The position numbers and the translations under genes were made by a program. A DNA stretch of 64,000 nt from Cacajao melanocephalus. Lineage: Eukaryota > Chordata > Mammalia > Primates > Pitheciidae. A model generated the notes under the pieces. That model was not told the origin of the DNA. It saw only the letters and a list, made by a program, of their open reading frames with translations, and ran no database searches. The stretch lies in contig CAUYLG010009216.1 of assembly GCA_963573385.1 (NCBI GenBank), positions 1 through 64,000 on the forward strand, in the 5' to 3' direction. Of the stretch, positions 24,011-33,715 are shown piece by piece; the first letter of the stretch is position 1; each line of letters starts with the position of its first letter.

Positions 24011-24533
24011 GGGGTATAAAAGTATCATTTTTAAGATGAAAAGCCTGGGAGAGGCAGCTTTGTCCAATGGGGAAAATCAAGATATTGCTATTTCTATGGA
24101 CAGGGCTCATCTGGCTTAATTAGCTAGTTATCACCACACCCCTGAAGGATGCAGGACCTTGGTTTCAAAGATGGAGGCACTGTGATAAATGTCTAACAGC
24201 ATAGCAAGCTGGCTAGGGGAGTACATTTAGCGAGGGAGACTTTTCTAACTAAATCGCAAAGGCTGTAGCAGTGTTTTTTACTAGTAAGGCTTGCTTTAAG
24301 AATCATTGTTGGAGACATTAATTGAAACTGTAAATTGTAGCATGGATTTCAGTGGATGTCTTTGGACCATTTCATCTGAAGTGGACACTTTCATTAACTC
24401 TCTGGCATTCAGATGCATTGCCTTATAACTTCAATGAATAATAATGACACGAGCATTTGCCTAGAGGTTATACTTTCTATTTTTAAAGCTCTTTGCCATG
24501 TTAATGCATTGATCATAAATGTATAATAGCTAC

Positions 24534-24914
24534 TGCTATGGTTTGAATGTCTCCTTCAAATTTCATGTGGAAATTTAATTGTCATTGTGATGGTATTAAG
24601 AAGTGGGACCTTTAAGAGGTGATTAGGTCCTAAGGGTTTTGCCCTCATGAATGGATTAATGCTGTATCGTGGGAGTTGGGTTGGTTATCTTAGGAGTGGA
24701 CTCCTGATAAAAGGATTTTCTCTGTCTTGTACACACGCTTCCTCACCCCTTGATGTCTGCCCATTATGTTATAATGCAACAAGAAGGCCCTCATCAGATA
24801 TTAGGACCATGCTTTTGGACCAACCTCCAGAACTGTGAACCAAGTAAACTTTTTTCTTTATAATTTACCAAGTCTATGGTATTCTTTCATAATAGCAGAA
24901 AACAGACTAAGACA
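24534..24914 (+). mobile_element. 5' LTR of a complete MaLR element
   Basis: A 381-bp LTR beginning TGCTATGGTTTGAATG and ending ACTAAGACA. The preceding bases GCTAC (24529-24533) recur exactly after the 3' LTR. Blocks such as 'GAGGTGATTAGGTCCTAAG' and 'CCTCCAGAACTGTGAACC' identify a MaLR LTR (MST/MLT1 group). Confidence 0.9.
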
Positions 24915-26613
24915 GAAAATTTGTACTGAGAAATGGGCCTGTTGCTGTAACAAATGCCTGAAAATGTGGAAGTGGTTTTAGAACCGAGCAGTGTGTAGAG
25001 GCTAGAGGAATTTGTAGAAGCAAACCTAGAAAAATAATAGATTGCCATAAATAGAACATTAAGGGTAATTTGTGCAAGGGATAAGAAGAAGACGAGAAAA
25101 GTAAGAAAAGTTTGGGATTTCTTAGAGTACTTAAGTGATCATAATCAGAAAGTTGGTAGAAATCTGAACGGTAGAGGCCATGCTGATCAGATGGAAATGA
25201 GGAACAAGGTATTGTAAACTGGAGTAAAGGCTATCCTTGTTATAAAAGAGCAAAGACCTTGGCTGAATTGTGTCCATGTGTTAAGACTTTATAGAACACA
25301 GACCTTAAGAGTGATGAGTTAGGGTATCTGGTAGAAGAAATATCTTAGCAGCAAAACACTCAGGATGCTGCATGGCTACTTTTAACTGCATGCAGTGAGA
25401 TGTGAGAAGAAAGAAATGGCTTAAAGACATAATTTATAATTAAAAGGGGAGAAGAATGGAAAGATTTGGAAAATTTGCAGGCTGGCCATGTAAAGAGTAA
25501 AAGGATATCTTTAAGAGAGCAAACCAAGAGTATGGCCAAGTGGCCATTGGCCAAAGAGATGACCATGGATAGGAGGGAGTCAGGAGCTATTCATGACGGC
25601 TATAGGAGAAAGACTCTAAAGTCATTTCAACAGTCCTTGAGGCTGCACCTCCCATCACAGACAGAGCCCCAGGAGGGAAGAATGGTTTTAGGGGGTGGAC
25701 CTAAGGCAACCCCCATTGGATTGCCGCCGAAAGCCTCTTTGGGTCCTTGATCCTTGTATTCTGACATAATGCTCCTTGGCTACCCCAGCCATGGCTGAAG
25801 TGGGCTCAGGTGCGGCTCACCCCATGGCTGCAGAAAGATGAGTTGTAAACCTTGGTGCATCCATGTGGCGCTAATTCTGCAAGATCACAGAATCCAAGAG
25901 CTGTGGGGAAATGGTCTCCTTCACCTAGATTTCAAGAGATGTTGCAGACAGCTTAGGGGCCCAGGCAGAAACCTTCCACAGCTGTGGGTCCTCCACAGAG
26001 AGTCCCCACCAGGGAAATGTGTAGTAGAGTCATGGAAGTGGGGCCACTCCCAAGACCGTTAGAACTGTAGGGTCACCAGCATGCAACTTTAACTTGGGAG
26101 AGAGCTTCAGGCACAAGACTCCAAACTGTGAGAGCTGCTATGTGGGCTGAGCCCAGCAAAGTTATGGGGTCAGGGCTGTCTGAGGCATTGGGGGCCCAAC
26201 TCTGACTCCAGTGTGCCCAAGATGTGGGACTTGGAGTCAAAGGAGATTATTCTCCAGCTTTAACATTTAATGCTGTCCACTTTGTTGGGCTTTGGACGTA
26301 CTTGGGACCAGTTACTCTTTTCTTCCTGCCTATTTGTTCTTTTAGAATGGGAATGGCTATCCTTTGCCTGTCCCACTGTTGTATTTTGCAAGTAGTAACT
26401 TATTTAATTTCACAGATTTACAGCTGGAATAAATTTGTCTCAGAATGAATCATATATTGAATCTCACCCATATCTGATTTAAATGAGACTCTGGACTTTG
26501 GACTTTTGAGTTGATGCTGGAACAAATTAAGAGTTTTGGGACTATTGAGATTCAATAAATATTTTTTTGTATGTAGGAAGGACATACACTTTTGGGTTGA
26601 GGGCAGAGTAGAA
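24915..26613 (+). mobile_element. Internal region of the MaLR element, non-coding
   Basis: About 1.7 kb between the two LTRs, the usual length for a MaLR internal region. It opens with 'TTTGTACTGAGAAATGGGCC' after the LTR (primer-binding-site area) and shows family-typical text near 24950-24990 and 26226-26560 ('GGACTTGGAGTCAAAGGAGA'). I see no gag, pol or env frame: the longest frames are 94 codons (25466-25750) and 74 codons, without retroviral motifs. MaLRs are known to lack coding capacity and depended on other elements. Confidence 0.85.
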
Positions 26614-27006
26614 TGTTATTGAAGATCCCCTCTAAAACTCACATTGAAATTTAATTGTCATTGTGAGTGTATTGAAGTAGAACCTTAAGAATGTGATTAG
26701 GTCATGAAGATTCTACTCTTATGAATGGATTAATGTCATTATCACATGAGTGGATTAATTATTGCAGAAGTTGGCTCCTGATAAATAGACATTTGGTCCC
26801 TATTTTCTCTCTGCCTCACTTGCACATATTATCACCATATATGCCCTTCTGCCACATTGAGATGCTGCAAGAAGGCACCCACCAGATACCAGAACCATGC
26901 TCTTGGACTTCCCAACCTCCAGAATTGTGAGCCAAATAAACTGTTTTCTTTATAAATTACCCACTCTGTAGTATTCCATTATAGCAGCAGAAAATGAATT
27001 AAGACA
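26614..27006 (+). mobile_element. 3' LTR of the complete MaLR element
   Basis: A 393-bp LTR, TGTTATTGAAGATCCC to TTAAGACA, clearly homologous to 24534-24914 along its whole length but considerably diverged from it, so the insertion is ancient. The 5-bp duplication GCTAC follows at 27007-27011. Confidence 0.9.
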
Positions 27007-27091
27007 GCTACCTAAAAGAAACAAGTTCATCACACTTTCATACCCTATATTGTTTTAAATGCAGTTAAGACCAAAGCTGCATGTGACAACT

Positions 27092-27205
27092 TGGTTTGAC
27101 AAACATGTTGAATACCTACTCTGTGTCAGGCACTGTCCTAGGTGCTGAAAAGTTTATTATAGTAAGTGCACAATCAGTATTGTTGACTATTGAATGAATG
27201 AGCTT
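27092..27205. mobile_element. L2-like fragments
   Basis: 'TACCTACTCTGTGTCAGGCACTG' is antisense L2 3'-end sequence. It is followed by a short stretch resembling the sense L2 end (GTAAGTGCACAATCAGTATTG). Edges are uncertain. Confidence 0.45.
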
Positions 27206-27654
27206 CAACTTTTTGCCAACGAGTTGATAAGAGTGGCTCACAATCCATGAAAAAGTGTTGGTTTTCCTTTTTGGCATTTTCTTTTTTCAAGCAATAATTA
27301 AAAAAAATCACCTTGGCTCTTGAGTCCTAAAATTTTATAAGGAAACTGACAGAGCTGAGATCTGGATTTTACTGGGTGCGAGTCTTGCTTCTATGTAGGG
27401 TGGAAGATGGTTTCTAAAGTGATGTAGAACTTTTAAATCAATTTGAGATTTGAGGTCCTAAGAAGTAGTTCCAAAAGCTTGAATGTAAATTGTGGCAATA
27501 TTGGATTTTCTTCACTGGAATGACATGCTTAAGTCTGCAGATCAGCTGAATACACATCACCAATCTTAATTTTTAAAAATTTACTTTAATTTTTCTGAAT
27601 TTATTTGTTCTATCTGAAATAAACTTGATTATTTATTTGTTGTGTTTTCATTAT
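27206..27654. other. Unassigned AT-rich sequence
   Basis: No gene or repeat recognised. Confidence 0.5.
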
Positions 27655-27740
27655 TTTTTTCCTACTGAGACTTAGAGCAGTGCCCAGCACAGAGAATGAA
27701 TGTAACAAATATTTGTTGTCTAAATTGATGAAATCTCTCT
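27655..27740 (+). mobile_element. L2 3'-end fragment, sense
   Basis: 'GAGCAGTGCCCAGCACAGAG' followed by a block like AACAAATATTTGTTG is the end of an L2 in sense orientation. Confidence 0.5.
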
Positions 27741-28267
27741 TCCTGCTTAAAGGTTTTCTGACTGTTTAGCTCTTCTTGCCCCAGAATCCAGTTGCCCTGA
27801 ATATGATATAGTAAATTACTTAGTACTTAATTACTGAAAATTGACAATTTAAATTCATACCAGACTGCAAGATCCTGGAGGCCAGGGACTAAAATCCTAT
27901 ACTTCTTTTAAAGCCAGCCTCTGCACTTGGATAAAACAAGTCCGTTAGATACAGCTTGTTCAAGATGTAAGGCAGGTAAATCTTCTGGGAGGGCCATTCC
28001 TTTGCTCATCAAGTCCCCAGGAATAGCAGAGGCCTGTGTCTCATGAGGAGAAATGTATGTCTAGTGTCCAAAATAAAACTCACTAGCCACAGGAGGTTGA
28101 CTCATTTATAGGCACTGGCATTCAGTTTTGCAGCTATGTGGCTTTGTATGTGATTGAGTAGTGTCATAAAATTTGTCAGTTTTGTTGGGTTTGTGGCTTG
28201 GAACTGAAGTTTGCTGCCAGTTTACACCCTTGGGAAATGCACAGTGGAGTTATACTTATGTGTTTTT
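27741..28267. other. Unassigned sequence
   Basis: No gene or confident repeat seen. A perfect AP-1-type TGACTCA lies near 28099. Confidence 0.45.
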
Positions 28268-28278
28268 AAGAAAAACCA

Positions 28279-28561
28279 GCTAGGTGTGGTAGCTCATACC
28301 TGTAATCCCAGAATTTTGGGAGGTTGAGGTGGGAGTGTTGCTTGAAGCCAGGGATTTGAGACCAGCCTGGGCTGCAAAGTAAGATGCCCCCATGTCTACA
28401 AAATGAAATTTAAAATAATCATCTAAGCGTGGTGGCACATGCTTATGGTCCTAGCTACTTAGGAAGCTGAAGCCCAGGAGTTGGAGGCTGCAGTGAGCTA
28501 TGATCATGCCACTGCACCCCAGCCTAAGTGACAGAATGAGACATTGTCTCCAAAAAACAAA
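28279..28561 (+). mobile_element. AluJ-like element
   Basis: A diverged dimeric Alu with a partial deletion in the right arm (the usual GGTGGGAGGATTGCTTGAG stretch is shortened). Flanking AAGAAAAACCA (28268-28278) and AAGAAACACCA (28562-28572) look like the target duplication. Confidence 0.88.
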
Positions 28562-28572
28562 AAGAAACACCA

Positions 28573-29114
28573 ACCAAAAAGATGCAGAAAATGTTAAGTA
28601 ATAGCATGTGCTCTCTACTCATTAAAGCTGAGAACAGCTACTGATGGCAAAGAAATTTCTGGGTGGACACAGTTGGAGGGAGGAGCTAAGGACAGAGTTT
28701 ATTGCCACAGAATTCTGGTTGTTTTGCTGGTGAAGTTGTGTGAAAGGAATCAGGATGAATGGGATCAAAATTAAGACAAAGTTGTTATTAAACATCTTTG
28801 GGACTGTTTGGCTCATTGTTTCTGTATTCAGTGTGAGACAGTGGTTACATTGTCCTCAAAGAAGAATTAAGTTCATACAGGATTTGCAATTGATGGGTTG
28901 TGCAGATTGCAGAACAGTTTCCAATAGCTGGATTGTCAGTGAACTGGCAAGGTCAAAATGTGGTTTTGGGGTCCCATGTCTCTCACTCTCTAAAGAGTCA
29001 CCCTTTGGAGCAAGAGCCAGGATGGAGAATTACAGTTACTCTGGCTAGCTCGGGCAAGTTAACTTACTTTTGGAGGCACTCAGAAAACTGTCAAAATGGC
29101 TGCTGTTAGGTGTT
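28573..29114. other. Unassigned sequence
   Basis: No recognised repeat. The 102-codon frame at 28740-29048 has no known domain. Confidence 0.45.
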
Positions 29115-30175
29115 AAAGTTTTTTTTGAACTAATTTAGGACTTTCATAAAAGTTGCAAAGAGTGCAGAGTTTTAGTATATCCTTCATCCAATTTCTCCTA
29201 AAGCGAGCATATTTTATAATTATAGTATAATTATTGGAACATAGAAATTAGCACTGATTCTCTCCTATTAATGAAACTAAAAACCTTATTTTAATTTAAC
29301 CAGTTTTCCCTCTCATGTCCCAGATCCCACATTACATTCAGTTGTTGTTTCTTCTCTGTCTCCTCCAAGCTGTAATGGTTTTTCAGTCTCTTCATGACCT
29401 TGACAGTTTTGAAGGTCACTGATCAACTATTTTGTAGGTTGCTCTCAGTTTGGTTTGTCTGATGTTTTCTCATGATTTCAATGAGGTTATGCATGTTTGT
29501 TGAGAATACCACAGAAATGATGCTGTGTCCTTAGCGCATCATACCATGGGGTTCCTGGTGTTGATATCTCTTGTTACTGATAATGTTGACCTTTATCATG
29601 TGGTTAAGGTGGTGTCTGCCAATTTTCTTGACTGCAAAGTCATTATTATTTCCTTCATAGTTAATAAATATCTTGAGGGAAATACTTTAGTGCTAAGACA
29701 ATTATGTTTCTCTTCTTTCACCCATTAATTTTTGCATTCCTGAGTGTCTTGGATCTGCAAAAGTTATTACTGTGGAGTTTGCCTCTTATTATCATAAAGT
29801 TTCCTAGTTCCTTCTTTCCTTCTTCATTTATTAGTTGAGATTCTACTCTAAGGAAAAGCAGTCTTTTCTTCACCATTATTATTATATTTATTAATGTAAA
29901 GAAGTCAGTATAGACTGAAGGATAGTTACTGTATCAATGGGATATAGTCCAATGCTATCATTATTTGTTTTGTGGCTCAAATTGTTCCAGCTCGGACCAT
30001 TAGGACCTCCTTCAGGCTCATTCTTACGCTCTTTCAACAAGTCCTTATCATCTTCTGAGCACTCGCTGGTTTTCTGGCACCAAAATATATTCTCAGTTCA
30101 TCTTGTACTCTCCCTGCCCCAGCCATGGAATCCCTGAGTAACTTTCAAATGGGAGTAACTATGGAGCACCAAGTC
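29115..30175 (-). mobile_element. Antisense L1M 3' region (L1ME/L1MC-like)
   Basis: About 1 kb matching the antisense 3' untranslated region of an old L1M group. Blocks appear in order: 'GGACTTTCATAAAAGTTGCAA', 'CTCTTCATGACCTTGACAG', 'GGTTGCTCTCAGTTTGGTTTG', 'GTTAAGGTGGTGTCTGCC', 'TTATTAGTTGAGATTCTACTC', and the end 'CTCCCTGCCCCAGCCATGG'. No coding part is included. Confidence 0.75.
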
Positions 30176-30389
30176 ATCATTTTAGCCTTGCATTTCAGAT
30201 ACGGTTTATTTAGAAATTAATAAACCCATCGGAGACTAGAAGACCTATCATATGGCTCCTGAAATCTATCCAGGTGCTTCAAAAGATATTATTAATAATG
30301 TGCATGAAAACTTGAACTGAGTTTCGAAGGTTGGAGATGTATTTCACAACATAGATGACAAAGAGAGCTTGTAGCATAGGAAGACAGGA

Positions 30390-30575
30390 ACCGAACATGA
30401 AGACCCGATTTGGGTCATATCTAGTGCCTGTTATCTGAGTGTCCTCACACAAGTCACATTACAGCTCCACACAGGGAACACGTTTGACTGAATATATAAC
30501 TCACAGAGTTACTGTGGGGATCAAATGATCCTTGCATGAAAATGCTTTACAAATGGTAGAATGTCCTAAAAAGGT
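30390..30575 (+). mobile_element. MIR-type SINE, sense
   Basis: 'GAGTTACTGTGGGGATCAAATGATC' followed by 'AATGCTTTACAAATGG' matches the MIR/MIR3 right half. The left part ('GGGTCATATCTAGTGCC') is weaker. Confidence 0.6.
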
Positions 30576-30639
30576 GAGGTGTTAGTTTTATGACTTCTAT
30601 ATGCACTTATTCCTCATAATAATGATGGAGTTAGAGTGG

Positions 30640-30775
30640 GCCTGAAAGCTCATCCCACCTAACACCTGTGTTTCACAGGAAGAGTAGTCATGTTAAGTAA
30701 TTTGCCCAAGCCTCTAGGCTGGTAGAACTGACTAAAACCAAGGTCTAATCTCTAGTCATGCATTCTTCGCTGTTT
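30640..30775 (-). mobile_element. MIR-type SINE, antisense
   Basis: 'GTGTTTCACAGGAAGAG' and 'TTAAGTAATTTGCCCAAG' are the antisense MIR core, followed by a diverged ACCAAGGTCTAATC-like stretch. Confidence 0.55.
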
Positions 30776-31114
30776 AAGCAATGTTTTCATCACCAAGCCT
30801 GGAAAGAGCTACCAGGATTTTAAAAAATGCCTACTTCTAAAATGAAACTTAGGTAGACTAGGAAAACTGAATGTCAGTTTTACCTTCAGAAATATTACGT
30901 TTTTCCTGTGTTCATTTAACTCTTACACTTAGCTCTCTAATTGGGCTAACTCATTTCTGCAAGAAACGGCACACGATAAGGTAACTCTGTTCTCAGAAAA
31001 TTACTGTCTGAACCTGGTTCTGAAGAGTGATTTCATTTCTGCTGCTGAAGGAGACTGCTACATGCCGTGGCTCTAAGTGATGCTGGACATCTGGATGTTT
31101 GGAAATATTTAGAT

Positions 31115-31393
31115 CAGTGGTCCCCAACCTTTTTGACACTGGTTTCATGGAAGACAATTTTTCCACAGATGTGGGAGGGATGGTTTCAGGATGATTCAAG
31201 CACATGACATTTATCATTAGATTCTCACAAGCAACACACAGCCTAGATCCCTTGCATGCACAGTTCACAGTAGGGTTTGTGCTCCTATGAGAATCTGATG
31301 CTGCAACTGATCTGATAGGAGGTGGAGCTCAGCATCGCTTGCTCACCTGCTGCTCATCTCCTGCTATGCGGCCCGGTTCCTAACAGGCCATGG
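31115..31393 (-). mobile_element. MER1-type (hAT-Charlie) DNA transposon fragment
   Basis: Starts with the terminal repeat CAGTGGTCCCCAACC and follows the MER1A/B pattern: 'GACAATTTTTCCACAGA', 'CATTAGATTCTCA', 'GTGCTCCTATGAGAATCTGATG', 'GATAGGAGGTGGAGCTCAG', and 'GCGGCCCGGTTCCTAACAGG'. The far terminal repeat is missing after about 31393. The 91-codon antisense frame over it is not a gene. Confidence 0.88.
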
Positions 31394-31679
31394 AAGAGAA
31401 TTGGAGAAAGAATATTTTAAAATCATTTGTATTTTCATAGTATCTTAGATCAGGGTTTTCTGTGCTCCTCCCCCACTGGAATGTTTGTTGAAAAGGGCCG
31501 AGGAACTTCAGAAACACATGTTTCAGAAGGTTCTGATTTTCAGATATTTTCCTGTTGAAACCAGTAGTGGCCACCTACTGTAGTTTGGTGTGCAGTACCA
31601 CTGTTTCCATCAGGCAATTGCTTTCTCATCCCCTGTAGATCTGGGCAGTTGTCAGTTGTGATGTCCTGCCCACCCTCTG

Positions 31680-31910
31680 GTTGCAGATATGAATATATGA
31701 CCACCAGATCTTGCTAATCTTTGAATCTCATCTCTGTCATTGGTAATCGTGCAGGACTTTCATAATATTTGTGTTTCTGAATCTAGCTATGCCTGAGCTG
31801 GGCCCTAGGACTTCATAATCAAGTGAACTGATAAATTCCTCATTTGCTTAAATGAATTGAGTTTGGTTTCTGTCTCTTGCAACCACAAGAGTCCTTGGCC
31901 CTGTGTCAGG
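31680..31910 (+). mobile_element. Unnamed old LTR-like repeat, 3' portion
   Basis: 'TATGCCTGAGCTGGGCCC', a 'GAACTGATAAATTCCTC' block and 'TTTGGTTTCTGTCTCTTGCAA' match the end of a mammalian LTR-like repeat whose name I cannot recall with certainty. A related copy of the preceding part of the same family is at 44560-44910. Confidence 0.5.
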
Positions 31911-32569
31911 GCCTGTCCCACTTACCTAAATGCACTACTAGGCAATCAATGAATGCATATTGAGAGAATGAGTACATTGAGGGTAAATACAGTATGGCTT
32001 TTTTCAGTCCAAGTATGTGAGTCTGCAGTTCCAACTTTTTCTTTGAATGGTCATTTATCAAGGTACAAAAGACAAATAGGGGATAGAATGATTTATTTTT
32101 AATTATCAGTGAGCAGTGACATAATTCAAAGGATGAAAAGAAAGACAAGCAAAGTATCTGAATAATTCACAAACTGGATAATTAGCCCAAATGGTTAGGA
32201 TTATTAGAAATTCCACTGTTCAGGATTCCTTTGTTCAGCCAATAGCTACAATCTGTCTCATTTCATTACATCAGATTTTTAATGAGAAGGGAAGGAGAAA
32301 AAAAAGACACTCATTTGTTAGACTTCTGTGTGCCAGACTTTAGGTTGGGCAGCAGGGTGGCTTCATGGGTACAACCGGTGCCATCCCACAGGGCCCTATG
32401 CTTAGAAGGGCCCTGTACTTCCAAGTTTAATGCTTTACTGTCACCGACTTGGAATTCTTAATGATTTTTGAACTAGGATCCTACATTTTCATTTTTCACT
32501 GGGCCTTGCAAATTCTGTAAACATTCCTGCTAAACAGTTCATATGTTTTCTCTCTGCTAATCCTCTTGT
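31911..32569. other. Unassigned sequence, possible ancient repeat at 32340-32530
   Basis: The stretch with 'GGGCCCTATGCTTAG' and 'CATTTTCATTTTTCACTGGGCC' resembles a common interspersed repeat that I cannot name. No gene is seen. Confidence 0.4.
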
Positions 32570-32715
32570 CCGCCCAAGGACATTGTGGCATTACCCTATC
32601 TTTCCAGAAGGAGGACCTGGATGCATGACTAGCTCAAGGTGACATTGCAAAGTCAGGATTGGAGCTCAGGTTTGTCTGGCTCAAGAGCCTCTGGGGTTTG
32701 CTCTACCTCCTCTGC
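32570..32715 (-). mobile_element. MIR-type SINE fragment, antisense
   Basis: 'CTCAAGGTGACATTGCAAAG' followed by 'TGGAGCTCAGGTTTGTC' matches the antisense MIR middle. Confidence 0.5.
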
Positions 32716-32879
32716 TCACATGTAGGTAATAAGAGGGAGTCTTGCATTTGTGGCCCATGTCTGATCCTAGGGAGATCAACATGGAAAGCCTAAGACAGAG
32801 TGAATTTGAAGATTCTCTAAACACCAGATTTGCAATTGGACTAGAAACCTCTCAAGCGCTTTTAATTCATTCATCTGGC

Positions 32880-33050
32880 CGATATTTTTCGAGGGCCTAG
32901 TATCTTTTAAGCACTTTACATGCATTTATTTATTGAACGATAGATATTCATTGAGCTCCTGCTCTTTCCCAAGCCTTGCTTAAGGCTCCAAGAATATGGC
33001 AATAAGGTAGGCAAGATCTCAGCTTTCAGAGAGGTCACTGTCATGCATGC
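32880..33050 (-). mobile_element. L2-like fragment, antisense
   Basis: 'AGATATTCATTGAGCTCCTGC' and the following 'AAGAATATGGCAATAAGGTAG' fit the antisense L2 3' end, diverged. Confidence 0.5.
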
Positions 33051-33156
33051 GCCTGAGTATGTGAGAGAGAGAGAGGGTTAGAGGGGTGGGGGAATTGACA
33101 ATCAATAAGTTAACAGCAAACTGGATACTTGAGGATGTGATGATTGCCATGAAAAA

Positions 33157-33390
33157 CAGTTTTGGACAATGCGGGTTTCAGCTGCACAGGTCCACTTTTA
33201 TGTAGATTTTTTTTCAACCAAATGCCAATTGAAAATACAGTATTCTCAGAATGCAAAACTTGGTATAAGGAGGGATAATTTTTCGTATACATTGGTTCTG
33301 CAGGGCTGACTCTGGGACTTGAATATGCATGGATTTTGGAGTATTCAGGGATACTGGAACCACTGTCCTGTTTATACCTAGGAACAACTG
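33157..33390 (+). mobile_element. Tigger-type MITE (TcMar)
   Basis: A 234-bp element. It begins CAGTTTTGGACAATGCGGG, contains 'GGTCCACTTTTATGTAGAT', and ends GGAACAACTG followed by TA (33391-33392); the left flank is AA instead of TA. Non-autonomous and related to the pogo/Tigger families. The 107-codon antisense frame across it is repeat-derived. Confidence 0.75.
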
Positions 33391-33539
33391 TATACATGGT
33401 TGATTGAGATAGGGTGTGTAGGAAATCCCTCATCCAAGGAGTGGATGTTGAAGAATTCAGCTACTGGGGAAGGCAGCTCAAGCGCCTTTAAGTCAGAAGC
33501 AAGGATGAATGCAAAAGTCTCTGGGGCTGCAAATAACTT

Positions 33540-33715
33540 AGCATGTTGTATTGACCCTTACCATAGCTGTTTGAGACAGATATTGTATTGTCTGTCTTTT
33601 GCAGATGAAGAAACTGAGACATGGGGAGGAAAAGAAATTTACCAGTGTCATGGTTAGCAGGAGACTAAGAATTAAATCCTGTTTCCAGAGCTGGTGCAAT
33701 TGATTGCTTCACTCT
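33540..33715 (-). mobile_element. MIR-type SINE, antisense
   Basis: 'TTTTGCAGATGAAGAAACTG' is the antisense MIR core; the left (TTTGAGACAGATATTG) and right (AAGAATTAAATCCTG) parts fit the family. Confidence 0.7.

Noticed and set aside
25466..25750. 94-codon frame inside the MaLR as a possible gag remnant
   Set aside because: No retroviral motif, and MaLR internal regions are non-coding.
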